64,000 nucleotides of DNA from Herbaspirillum sp. Sphag64 (GTDB taxonomy: Bacteria > Pseudomonadota > Gammaproteobacteria > Burkholderiales > Burkholderiaceae_D), in NCBI RefSeq assembly GCF_014192645.1, contig NZ_JACHYE010000001.1, forward strand, positions 688,350-752,349, given 5' to 3'. A model generated the notes under the pieces. That model saw only the letters and a list, made by a program, of their open reading frames with translations, made no database searches and was not told where the DNA came from. Of the stretch, positions 35,533 through 44,224 are shown piece by piece. A program made the position numbers and the translations under genes. Numbering within the stretch: the first letter of the stretch is position 1; each line of letters opens with the position of its first letter.

Positions 35533-35628
35533 TATTTTCTCCTGAAAAAATGACGATCATTTGAGATCGCGCTCATAAAAAATGATCCCCGACTGGCGCA
35601 CCTTTTCACCGACGTTCTGTCAGGTGAG

Positions 35629-38600
35629 CTACATGGCCTTGGAATAGATATCCAGTAATGCGGAACTACGTAATTTCACTGCCTGTGCGTAAAATGTTTG
35701 ATCAAATTCCCGCAAACTATCAAGCACACCGTAGACACCACCAGCAACCGGTTCGAATAACGCGTCATCATCCCTTCGAAGGGCATCAGCAACATCGTCG
35801 ATGGCATCATAGAATCCAATGGAAATGCTGCTGATATTTTCCAAAAATCCTGCCACGTCCGATGTTAAGTTCATGGACCATCTCACACGGTTTCTTCCGT
35901 CGCGGCGAAAATTGAACAATTCCGCGCCGGCTTCTTTGAATCCGATTCGAAGTGCTGTTTGCCGACTTTCCTGGAAAAATAAGGGCACGCGTTCCAAATC
36001 CCTGCCATTTACTCGCTCGAACCGGTAGCCGATTTTCCTCATAGTCCTTGACGACTTATAGGCAGCCACGCCCCCTCTGGCAGCGACAGTCACGCCAGAA
36101 CCAAAAGAAACAACGCCGGATATCAGCGATCCAATAGATAGCCAATAGGCAGTTTGGCTATTGTCCGTTCCATTAATTGCGTCAATCTGCGAAACACTTG
36201 CAGACGCAATACCCAAACCTAAAGAGACAGCGCTGCTGGCCAGACTTGCCTTGAGCAATACACCTGTCATCCCTGCTGCGGCAATGGCGGCGGGCCCGCC
36301 AAAAACTGCAGCCGCGGCCGTTAGCACAATGGATAAGCCAATCAAAATCCAGGTTGCCCACAGAGGGAGCGCCGACAATCCACTCGGGTCTCTGAAATTA
36401 ATCGGGTCGCCGCCGCAATAGATATAACTATTGATGCCGCCTTCGAAAAATGGACTCAACGGATCTGGCGACAAGAAGATCATCAGTTCGGGACTATAAG
36501 CACGCTGACCATTTCCCAAATGGTAGAGCTGACCAAGTGGATCGTAGCGCTCGCCGTTGAAACCAGGCCGATTACGCTCAATTAGCGTAGCGGCGCCGTT
36601 ACCGTCGATGTCAGACATACCGTAAGGGGAATACTGTATGTGCCTGACGCCACCATTCGCTGCAGACACCGTCCTCACGCTGGCGGCGCTATCGCTAACA
36701 TTGACTTCGGTCCCGATGGCATTGATGCTGCGCGCCAACACAGTTCCCTGATGACGCACATACCGTCCGCGGACATTGCCTTGACTCATACCAATGATAC
36801 GATTCTGGCTGTAGTGCAAGCCGACCGAATTGGCTTGCGCATCGGACTGCCGGATCTGACGTCCACTGGCATCGTAGCCATAGCTAGTCATGGCATTACT
36901 GTTATTGCTGATCTTGAGCAGGCGCCCCATGCTATCGAAGGTCAATCGGCGAATACCATCGCTCTCCAGATTGCCGCACGCGTCATAATTCAACTGAATA
37001 ATTTGTGCCGGATTGGTCGTCGTAATCTGGGTCAGTTGAGTAGGATCGATGCCTTTGTGAAGACGGGTCGCCACATTGTCAACCTGACCGACCAAACCCG
37101 TAACCACTTGCGTGATGTTGTTGAGTACATCGTACGTAAATGCCTGGGACCGAATCGATCGCCCAAGTTGATCAGCAGCGTATTGCGGACCGGTGCATAC
37201 ATAGCTGACGAGTCTGCCATAGGTATCGTAGGTAAATGATTCATGCGCAAGGGTGAATTGATTAGCATCGACGATTCGCCGGGAAGCAATTTTGCTATTC
37301 GCATGATAGGTCAGCGTGATCGTCTGAAACGGGCGCCCATTCTCGGTTATCTGGCGGCTCGATTCGCGGCCAAACTCGTCATAGTTCACTGTGCTGGCGA
37401 ACACTTTGCTGTCAGCCGCAGTACTGATCATGCTGACACGGCCAATCCTGTCATAGGAGAGTCCGACCTGAGTCGCCGCTCGTCCAGCACCTGAGATTGT
37501 CGCCTGCGAAAAGCGACCGTAGGGATCATAGGAAAGGCTCTCAGTATCGCCTACGGCGGACACAAGATTAGTCAATCGCCCCGCCAAAGAATGACTATAC
37601 CTGTTAATGAAACTATTCTGATTGACTGACTGGCTGTCCACTTGCACTCGGCCAAATTCATCGTACTGTAAGCTACGCGCTGACTCACTGTTGACAGCAC
37701 CGACCTGCGCTCCAGTCCTCGGATTCAAAGAAAACGTACTGAATGCCTGACCCGCGATATTGATCTGCTTAACGTCATCAAGCTGTATGTCATATTGATA
37801 TTCTTTTACGACACCCGTGGGCAGACGGACAGAACTCGGGCGCGTCGATCCGCTTGGATAATTCAGGGATGTAGATAACGTGCTGTTACCACGCGTGTGC
37901 GAAACAAGGCGGCCGACACCATCATAAACTTTCCTTCCCAACGTCATATTATTGACTAGTACAGATGTCTTGAGCGGCTCCACCATATGACTGGCATAGA
38001 GATAAGAAACCGTCTTGACTTCGTTCCCCGTAGCGGGAGTAATGGTTTCAGTGATAACGCGATCAAAAATATCGTAAGTAAAAACGGAACGATTGCCATT
38101 GATATCAGTTTCCGAAGCACAGCGTCCGAAACCGTCAAAAGTGCGCGAGAATATGCTGATCGTTTGTTGGTTGGTCCCCACCAACTGAGCACTGGTGATC
38201 TTATCGAATTGATTTTCGACACTGCGCATCATTCCGCTGCCAGAGCGCCCTTTCAGGTGAACCCGTGCTATCGGATCATATTCACTGACGACAACGCTGT
38301 TATCGGGTTGCGTGATCTGGCGCACCCGTCCCCAGCCGTCAAAAGCATAGCGTGTCTGAAGTGCTATTGATTGACCATCGATACGATCGGTCACGGTCTC
38401 AGAGATTAACTGACCTAATGCATCGTACGTATTCGCGCGGATGCGATACTCAATCGACGCTTGCAGTTGAGAAACCGACACAAGCCGACCAATGCCGTCA
38501 TAACGTGTAATGTATCGCCCGTTCAAGGCATCATTTGTCACCACATTGGCCGCAACACCCGTACTGGCGAATTGATAGGCGTATTGGCGCACTGCAGCGT

Positions 38601-40401
38601 TTGACGTGCCAGGGGAAATCGTCTCGACGATTACCCGGCCATTGATGTCATACGCAAAACTCACGGTGACTGCATCATCCTTGCGTATTGATAGCAAAAG
38701 ATCGTTGACCACCGAAGTCGATCTGAGCGTGGTCAACACCGTATTGTCAAAGCCGACAACACGGCGCGTCTCAGTCAATGTATCTGCGCTAAGTTGATAG
38801 GTATATTGCGTGCGTGTGGTCTGGCCATTGAGCGTGACTTGTGACTCGCTTATACGCCCATGCATAACGGCGTCGTTATTGGATTGAAGATAAAACGAGC
38901 GTTGTATAAGACTATTGGCAAAGATACTGGACTCTTGAACAATGTAAGGCAAACCTCCTGCCAGACCAGACAACGCCGTATAAGTGTACTCAGTGATCTT
39001 GGGATTCAGACCGGGCGACGATGGCACAATCCGTTCCTGGCTCATGAAGCGCTGAAAGAATCCATGTGGTTCCGCTGGACATCTACCAGAAGAACCGTTA
39101 ATCGGATAATAAGAAAATTCATGACGCACACCGGACGGTTCCACATGAACCAGTTCATTGCCGAAATTATCCGTCTGAATCGTCTCTACCTCCCGGCGCG
39201 TAGCACTGTTATTGCCGCTGAAAGTAGTCACCATCTCCCTGGGCAAATGCAGATTCGCAGGCTGCTGACCCAATAGGGCGTTTGGTATGTCGTTATAGGT
39301 ATATTGCTGTTCAAACCGTGCCCCTGCTCTCGCCGTGTACTCATTGATTGGCAGATGAAAGCGATTGAAGGTTACCTGCTTTTCTTGCAGCACATTATTT
39401 GCCCCATCGACCGTCTGATCTCTACACCAATACTCATAAGGGGAGAGATGCTGATACATATTGTCCCGCCCTACCTCAAACTGTGGAAATGGATTGCCTG
39501 TGAAATTATTCGCGCTATAGGTATAGCGATGTACGCTATTAGGAGAGTCGCTGCCGCTGCGACTTGTCAGTTGCGACACGAAGGGAATGCGCTGATTTCG
39601 GAACGCGTGTCCAATACCATCGTAGGCAAGGATGTCTTCGCCCCCCATCGGGTTTGTGAAACTGGATATGGCAAGATAACCATTGAGATTTCTGTACTGA
39701 AATGCGAATCTAGGCAGATTCTGTACGGAGGAATTGGTCTCAACCGGCACCGAAACATTGGTCAACTGATTGGAGAAATACGTAAAGTGGATACGGCTAG
39801 AACGCCCCCCATCCTGCAACACATCCGCTTGCGAGAGCAATTCGCTGATGTAGCGCAGTGTCAGATATGTCCGTCCCGAGTTTGCATTTGATATCGAAGC
39901 GAGACGATCGCCCGAAGCTACCCGTGTATAGGTGAAATTGAATCTTTCGCCATTTTCAAAAATAAGCTCAACGAGCGAGAAAATAGGACCAGGACGCAAA
40001 CGACGCAGTACTTCGACGACACCGTCCTTATAAATCACGTGCAATATATCTGCAGATTGCCTACGCACCACCATATCTTCGAGCTTGCGATCCCAGAACC
40101 GCAAGGATGCATTAACACCTGCTGGCGGTAGCGAGTCGGTCGCGTAAATCTGCCCGGTGATCAATCTAAGTTGTCGCACATCCTCATTGAACTCAGTCGT
40201 GTTTAAGGTCCAGCCCAAACCAAAACCGGTATTGAGATCCTCCATCATGGAAAATGAAAGTGTGATGTCGCGGTGTTGCTCTACCGGTCCTTCAGGAGAA
40301 ATCGTCGCCAGTCTAATGCGACTACCGTATTGTCCTGTTCGCAAATCCACTCCACCACTCAGATAAGAATCAAAATTGAACGCATTGGAATAGATTTGCA
40401 T
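35629..40401 (-). CDS. Giant RHS-repeat protein, TccC-like, with variable C-terminal domain
   Basis: This is a 1590-residue RHS/YD-repeat protein. The N-terminus (YSNAFNFDSYLSGGVDLRTGQYGSRI and FGLGWTLNTTEFNED, read in parts) resembles the Pseudomonas TccC-like RHS proteins. About sixteen YDxxGR-type repeats run from residue 580 to 1180 (YDINGRV, YDGIGRL, YDEFGRV, YDTYGRL, YDASGRQ). The RHS core at about 1280-1341 includes GINSYIYCGGDPINFRDPSG; core proteins of this type form a hollow shell and cut themselves just after DPSGL. The last 248 residues (from 1343) begin with two hydrophobic stretches and end in a charged helical region with no toxin motif I know. There is no signal peptide, PAAR domain, VgrG or TcA/TcB neighbour, so the export route is unknown. 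Confidence 0.93.
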   Translation of the reverse strand: MQIYSNAFNFDSYLSGGVDLRTGQYGSRIRLATISPEGPVEQHRDITLSFSMMEDLNTGFGLGWTLNTTEFNEDVRQLRLITGQIYATDSLPPAGVNASLRFWDRKLEDMVVRRQSADILHVIYKDGVVEVLRRLRPGPIFSLVELIFENGERFNFTYTRVASGDRLASISNANSGRTYLTLRYISELLSQADVLQDGGRSSRIHFTYFSNQLTNVSVPVETNSSVQNLPRFAFQYRNLNGYLAISSFTNPMGGEDILAYDGIGHAFRNQRIPFVSQLTSRSGSDSPNSVHRYTYSANNFTGNPFPQFEVGRDNMYQHLSPYEYWCRDQTVDGANNVLQEKQVTFNRFHLPINEYTARAGARFEQQYTYNDIPNALLGQQPANLHLPREMVTTFSGNNSATRREVETIQTDNFGNELVHVEPSGVRHEFSYYPINGSSGRCPAEPHGFFQRFMSQERIVPSSPGLNPKITEYTYTALSGLAGGLPYIVQESSIFANSLIQRSFYLQSNNDAVMHGRISESQVTLNGQTTRTQYTYQLSADTLTETRRVVGFDNTVLTTLRSTSVVNDLLLSIRKDDAVTVSFAYDINGRVIVETISPGTSNAAVRQYAYQFASTGVAANVVTNDALNGRYITRYDGIGRLVSVSQLQASIEYRIRANTYDALGQLISETVTDRIDGQSIALQTRYAFDGWGRVRQITQPDNSVVVSEYDPIARVHLKGRSGSGMMRSVENQFDKITSAQLVGTNQQTISIFSRTFDGFGRCASETDINGNRSVFTYDIFDRVITETITPATGNEVKTVSYLYASHMVEPLKTSVLVNNMTLGRKVYDGVGRLVSHTRGNSTLSTSLNYPSGSTRPSSVRLPTGVVKEYQYDIQLDDVKQINIAGQAFSTFSLNPRTGAQVGAVNSESARSLQYDEFGRVQVDSQSVNQNSFINRYSHSLAGRLTNLVSAVGDTESLSYDPYGRFSQATISGAGRAATQVGLSYDRIGRVSMISTAADSKVFASTVNYDEFGRESSRQITENGRPFQTITLTYHANSKIASRRIVDANQFTLAHESFTYDTYGRLVSYVCTGPQYAADQLGRSIRSQAFTYDVLNNITQVVTGLVGQVDNVATRLHKGIDPTQLTQITTTNPAQIIQLNYDACGNLESDGIRRLTFDSMGRLLKISNNSNAMTSYGYDASGRQIRQSDAQANSVGLHYSQNRIIGMSQGNVRGRYVRHQGTVLARSINAIGTEVNVSDSAASVRTVSAANGGVRHIQYSPYGMSDIDGNGAATLIERNRPGFNGERYDPLGQLYHLGNGQRAYSPELMIFLSPDPLSPFFEGGINSYIYCGGDPINFRDPSGLSALPLWATWILIGLSIVLTAAAAVFGGPAAIAAAGMTGVLLKASLASSAVSLGLGIASASVSQIDAINGTDNSQTAYWLSIGSLISGVVSFGSGVTVAARGGVAAYKSSRTMRKIGYRFERVNGRDLERVPLFFQESRQTALRIGFKEAGAELFNFRRDGRNRVRWSMNLTSDVAGFLENISSISIGFYDAIDDVADALRRDDDALFEPVAGGVYGVLDSLREFDQTFYAQAVKLRSSALLDIYSKAM

Positions 40402-40979
40402 TATGAAAGTCTTTCTGGATTCAAAGACGACACGAGAAATGATGTGTTAAAAATGTACGAGGACCGTTCGAATGCAGACTAAACTTTTCAGAGAACTGTC
40501 GCCCCCCCCATCAAGAGGGGGCATATGAAATCATTGTCGCAACATGAGTGACATCATGAGCATCGTTGACTGCGTCGCTTCTGCAGGACATGCGAGGAGA
40601 ACATTTTTTGTACTATTTCTAGCCGCAGAGAATCAGGACCATTGATGAGATGTTCTACGCAGTAGATGCGTCCGAAATTGGCAAGCGTCCAGCTGATCCA
40701 CATTTTCACCGCACACGGTGCTAACTGGAGTGCGCGACCGGAAGCAGAGCGCCTACAGCCGCAGCTGACTTCTCGCTCAGTGTCGCCCTTTCAGGCAGGA
40801 GGCGAAATCTCTTCATTGAATACGAACGCACTCCTTCGCTGCGCAATCATTAGAGTGCACACATGCTGGACGCGCATGAAAAATGCCGTTCAGTCTAGAC
40901 TGAACGGCATTAGGACCATCGGGTACTTTTTTATCGAAAAATAAGCAAAAAAGCCGAAGTGGACTTAACCCTAGCTTAT
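40402..40979. other. Gene-free region between hom and the RHS gene
   Basis: No convincing gene was found in these 578 bases. They hold the hom terminator (40879-40911), a C-run/G-run stem near 40500-40522 (GCCCCC...GGGGGC) and a small CACCG/CGGTG hairpin near 40710. The promoter of the RHS cassette must lie here, but I could not pick a reliable -35/-10 pair on the minus strand. A 92-codon plus-strand frame (40666-40944) lacks any protein-like features. Confidence 0.6.
40879..40911 (-). terminator. hom terminator built on a perfect 30-bp palindrome
   Basis: Bases 40882-40911 read the same on both strands (15-base arms, no spacer, centre TCTAGA). On the minus strand the stem is followed by five T (40879-40883), making a strong intrinsic terminator about 70 bases past the hom stop. 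It insulates the alaA-hom unit from the RHS cassette. Confidence 0.85.
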
Positions 40980-42290
40980 TTAGCTCAACTCTTCCAGGCG
41001 GATCTTTGTGACCGTGCCAACCACCGTGGACAGCCCCTCGATCTTGACAATCGCCGCCTCGATATTACGCTCCTGTGTCTGATGCGTGAGCATGATGATA
41101 TCGGTCTGGGTTTCGCCTTCCGATGGTTCCTTTTGCAGCATGGCATCGATCGAGATCGACGAATCAGCCAGAATCCGCGTCACGTCAGCCAGCACGCCTG
41201 GCTTGTCTGCGACTTGCATGCGCAGATAGTAGCTGGTGGTCACTTCAGTAATCGGCAACACAGGTGTATCGGCCATGGCATTCGGCTGGAATGCCAGATA
41301 CGGTACACGATGTTCAGGATCCGCAGTAGCGAGGCGGGTGATATCCACCAGATCAGCAATCACTGCCGATGCGGTTGGCTCAGCGCCAGCGCCCTTGCCG
41401 TAATAAAGCGTCTCGCCGACCGCATCACCACGCACAACCACCGCATTCATCGCACCCTCCACATTGGCGATCAGGCGGGTAGCCGGAATCAAGGTCGGGT
41501 GAACGCGCAACTCAATGCCATTGGCAGTCTGGCGAGTAATCCCCAGCAGCTTGATACGATAGCCAAGCTGCTCCGCATATTTGATGTCGGTCGCTTGCAG
41601 CTTGGTGATGCCCTCTACATACGCCTTGTTGAACTGCACCGGAATACCAAATGCAATCGACGCCATGATGGTCAGCTTGTGCGCAGCATCGATACCCTCA
41701 ATATCAAAGGTCGGATCAGCTTCAGCGTAACCCAGGCGCTGTGCCTCGGCCAATACCACATTGAAGTCGAGTCCCTTGTCACGCATTTCCGACAGGATAA
41801 AGTTAGTCGTTCCATTGATGATGCCGGCAATCCAGTCAATGCGATTGGCGGTCAAGCCCTCGCGCAAGGCCTTGATGATCGGAATACCACCGGCCACAGC
41901 TGCCTCAAAGGCGACCATGACACCCTTTTCCTGTGCTGCCTTGAAGATTTCATTACCATGCGCGGCAATCAATGCCTTGTTCGCAGTCACCACATGCTTG
42001 CCATTGGCAATCGCCTTGAGCACCAACTCCTTGGCAACGTCATAGCCGCCAATCAGCTCAACAACGATATCGATCTCGGGATCGTTGACGACCAGATTAG
42101 CGTCTCCCACCACCTTGACTTGTCCATTGGTCAGCTCGGTGGCACGCGCGGTATTGCGAGCGGCCACCATGGTAATTTCAATGCCGCGCCCGGCGCGACG
42201 CGCAATTTCTTCCTGATTGCGCGTCAATACATTGAAAGTACCGGAACCCACGGTGCCGATGCCAAGCAAGCCTACTTTGATGGATTTCAT
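40980..42290 (-). CDS. hom: Homoserine dehydrogenase
   Basis: Hom reduces aspartate semialdehyde to homoserine, the branch-point step for threonine and methionine. The 436-residue protein has the NAD(P) loop VGLLGIGTVGSGTF, catalytic-domain stretches EAAVAGGIPIIKALREGL, GIINGTTNFILSEM and GYAEADPTFDIEG, and a C-terminal ACT regulatory domain (about 350-430, YYLRMQVADKPGVLADVTRIL) for feedback by threonine. It follows alaA by 61 bases and ends in a strong terminator; thrC, its usual next neighbour, is displaced. Confidence 0.97.
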   Translation of the reverse strand: MKSIKVGLLGIGTVGSGTFNVLTRNQEEIARRAGRGIEITMVAARNTARATELTNGQVKVVGDANLVVNDPEIDIVVELIGGYDVAKELVLKAIANGKHVVTANKALIAAHGNEIFKAAQEKGVMVAFEAAVAGGIPIIKALREGLTANRIDWIAGIINGTTNFILSEMRDKGLDFNVVLAEAQRLGYAEADPTFDIEGIDAAHKLTIMASIAFGIPVQFNKAYVEGITKLQATDIKYAEQLGYRIKLLGITRQTANGIELRVHPTLIPATRLIANVEGAMNAVVVRGDAVGETLYYGKGAGAEPTASAVIADLVDITRLATADPEHRVPYLAFQPNAMADTPVLPITEVTTSYYLRMQVADKPGVLADVTRILADSSISIDAMLQKEPSEGETQTDIIMLTHQTQERNIEAAIVKIEGLSTVVGTVTKIRLEELS

Positions 42291-42351
42291 AATGTCTTAG
42301 TGGTTGATAAAAATGACCGCCACAACGCTGCGGCGGGTACTGCGGTAAAAC

Positions 42352-43581
42352 TCATGCGGTGCCGTGACGCTTGCGATAACCTTCAAGGAAGTGCGCAATG
42401 CGGCCAATCGATGCCGTCAAATCATCGGTATTGGGCAGGAATACGACCCGGAAGTGATCTGGCGTCGGGCAATTGAACCCAGTTCCCTGCACAATCAACA
42501 CCTTCTCTTCGGCCAGCAGCTCATAGGCGAACTCCTGATCATCGCGGATCGGATACACCGCCGGATCCAGACGAGGAAACATGTAAAGCGCCGATTTCGG
42601 CTTTACACACGTCACGCCAGGAATATCCGTTAGCAATTGGTGCGCCAGATCACGCTGACGCGTCAGCCGGCCATTGGGCGCAACCAGATCATTAATACTT
42701 TGATATCCACCCAGCGCAGTCTGAATCGCATATTGTCCCGGGGCATTAGCGCACAGGCGCATCGACGCCAACATATTGAGGCCTTCGATGTAATCCTTCG
42801 CGTGTTTTTTCTCGCCGGAAACAACCATCCAGCCGGCCCGATAACCACAGGAGCGATAATTCTTGGACAAACCATTGAAGGTAATGAACAGGACATCGTC
42901 CGCCAGCGATGCCAGCGAGGTATGGGTGTTGCCGTCGTAGAGCACCTTGTCATAAATTTCGTCAGCAAGGATGATCAACTGATGCTGGCGAGCAACTTCC
43001 ACCAACTCCTTGAGCACATCCGTAGTATACAGCGCGCCGGTCGGGTTATTCGGATTGATCACCACAATCGCCTTGGTATTGGACGTGATCTTCTTGCGAA
43101 TATCCGCAATATCAGGCTGCCAGCCAGCCTGTTCATCACACACGTAATGCACTGGAGTGCCGCCGGAAAGGCTGACAGCAGCAGTCCAGAGCGGATAATC
43201 CGGTGAAGGCACCAGCACTTCATCGCCGGTATTGAGCAATGCATTGACACTCATGACGATCAGTTCCGAGGCGCCATTACCGAGATAAATATCGTCAATG
43301 GTGACGCCCTGGATATTCTTTTGCTGGGTGTAATGCATCACTGACTTGCGCGGTGCAAACAAGCCCTTGGAATCCGTGTAACCTGAGGCATTGCCCATAT
43401 TGCGGATCATGTCCTGCACGATCTCGTCGGGCGCGTCAAAGCCGAAGGCGGCCAGATTACCAATATTGAGCTTGATGATCTTGTGGCCTTCTTCTTCCAT
43501 TTGCCGGGCTTTTTCCAGCACGGGGCCACGAATGTCATAGCAGACATCAGCCAATTTCTTCGATTTATGAATCGGTCGCAC
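42352..43581 (-). CDS. alaA: Alanine-synthesising aminotransferase AlaA
   Basis: This 409-residue class I aminotransferase is collinear with E. coli AlaA: VCYDIRGPVLEKARQMEEEG, YLGNGASELIVMSVNALLNTGDEVLVPSPDYPLWTAAVSLSGG (read in parts), INPNNPTGALY, ADEIYDKVLYD, and the Schiff-base lysine in FNGLSKNYRSCGYRAGWM. It transfers amino groups from glutamate to pyruvate. Where E. coli reads NIGNPAPFGF, this reads NIGNLAAFGF. The alaA-hom order is conserved in betaproteobacteria and suggests a shared transcript. Confidence 0.9.
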   Translation of the reverse strand: MRPIHKSKKLADVCYDIRGPVLEKARQMEEEGHKIIKLNIGNLAAFGFDAPDEIVQDMIRNMGNASGYTDSKGLFAPRKSVMHYTQQKNIQGVTIDDIYLGNGASELIVMSVNALLNTGDEVLVPSPDYPLWTAAVSLSGGTPVHYVCDEQAGWQPDIADIRKKITSNTKAIVVINPNNPTGALYTTDVLKELVEVARQHQLIILADEIYDKVLYDGNTHTSLASLADDVLFITFNGLSKNYRSCGYRAGWMVVSGEKKHAKDYIEGLNMLASMRLCANAPGQYAIQTALGGYQSINDLVAPNGRLTRQRDLAHQLLTDIPGVTCVKPKSALYMFPRLDPAVYPIRDDQEFAYELLAEEKVLIVQGTGFNCPTPDHFRVVFLPNTDDLTASIGRIAHFLEGYRKRHGTA

Positions 43582-43785
43582 GGTGCAAATCCTTAGAGTG
43601 AGCTAGCCCGACAGCGCCGCCGGGACCGGCCATTTTGCCGAAAGCCTTCTATTTTATCAACGAATAAAACTTGGTCAGGAACGGGAAGACGCTACAATGC
43701 TGCACTTAAAGAACGGATGCCGTGATGTGATGCGGCATGTCAGCCGCCATCCTCTTGTCCGCAGCACCATTTCGACCAAGATGCC

Positions 43786-44181
43786 ATGAAGCTTCAATCC
43801 ACAGAAACCCAGCAATATCAAACTGTCACTGCCTACGATGAACGCGGCATTGAACTTAACGCAGTGCGCTTCGATCATAGCCTGCTTGTTTTACCGGAAA
43901 CACCGCCTACAATCTGGCCCGTCCCGCATTTCGACGCGCTGACCAGCGAACATTTTGACCAGATCGATGCAACGCATCCCGATGTGGTCATCCTCGGTAC
44001 CGGGCCGCGTCAGCGCTTCGTCCATCCCCGATTGATCGCGAATCTGACTGCACGTCGTATCGGTGTCGAATGCATGGATAATCAGGCAGCTTGCCGGACA
44101 TACAATATTTTGATGGCTGAGGGCCGAAAGGTCGCCTTGGCGCTGATTCTGGAATCTGCACCAGTTTCTGCGCCGACCTGA
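43786..44181 (+). CDS. Mth938-like (DUF498) domain protein
   Basis: The 131-residue protein has the Mth938/NDUFAF3 fold signature: VVILGTGPRQRFVHPRLIANL in the middle and IGVECMDNQAACRTYNILMAEGRKVALALIL at the end (read in parts). The bacterial role is not established; the mitochondrial relative helps assemble complex I. It is divergent from alaA and precedes arnT by about 40 bases, but need not belong to the Arn pathway. Confidence 0.85.
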   Translation: MKLQSTETQQYQTVTAYDERGIELNAVRFDHSLLVLPETPPTIWPVPHFDALTSEHFDQIDATHPDVVILGTGPRQRFVHPRLIANLTARRIGVECMDNQAACRTYNILMAEGRKVALALILESAPVSAPT

Positions 44182-44224
44182 CTATCGAATCACCGCTGAA
44201 CTACTGCTCAAGGAAATCGCCGCG

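Noticed and set aside
35629..40401. Reading the RHS YD repeats as a DNA tandem repeat or CRISPR-like array
   Set aside because: The repeats are diverged protein repeats within one continuous frame; there are no near-identical DNA units or spacers.
40666..40944. 92-codon plus-strand frame between the RHS gene and hom
   Set aside because: It runs through the palindromic hom terminator and has no ribosome binding site or recognisable protein pattern. A decayed remnant cannot be excluded, but there is no evidence for one.
40959..42476. 505-codon open frame on the plus strand opposite hom and the end of alaA
   Set aside because: It is antisense to two well-supported enzymes, has a low-quality His/Gln/Asn-rich composition, and lacks any domain likeness; it is a shadow of G+C-biased codons.
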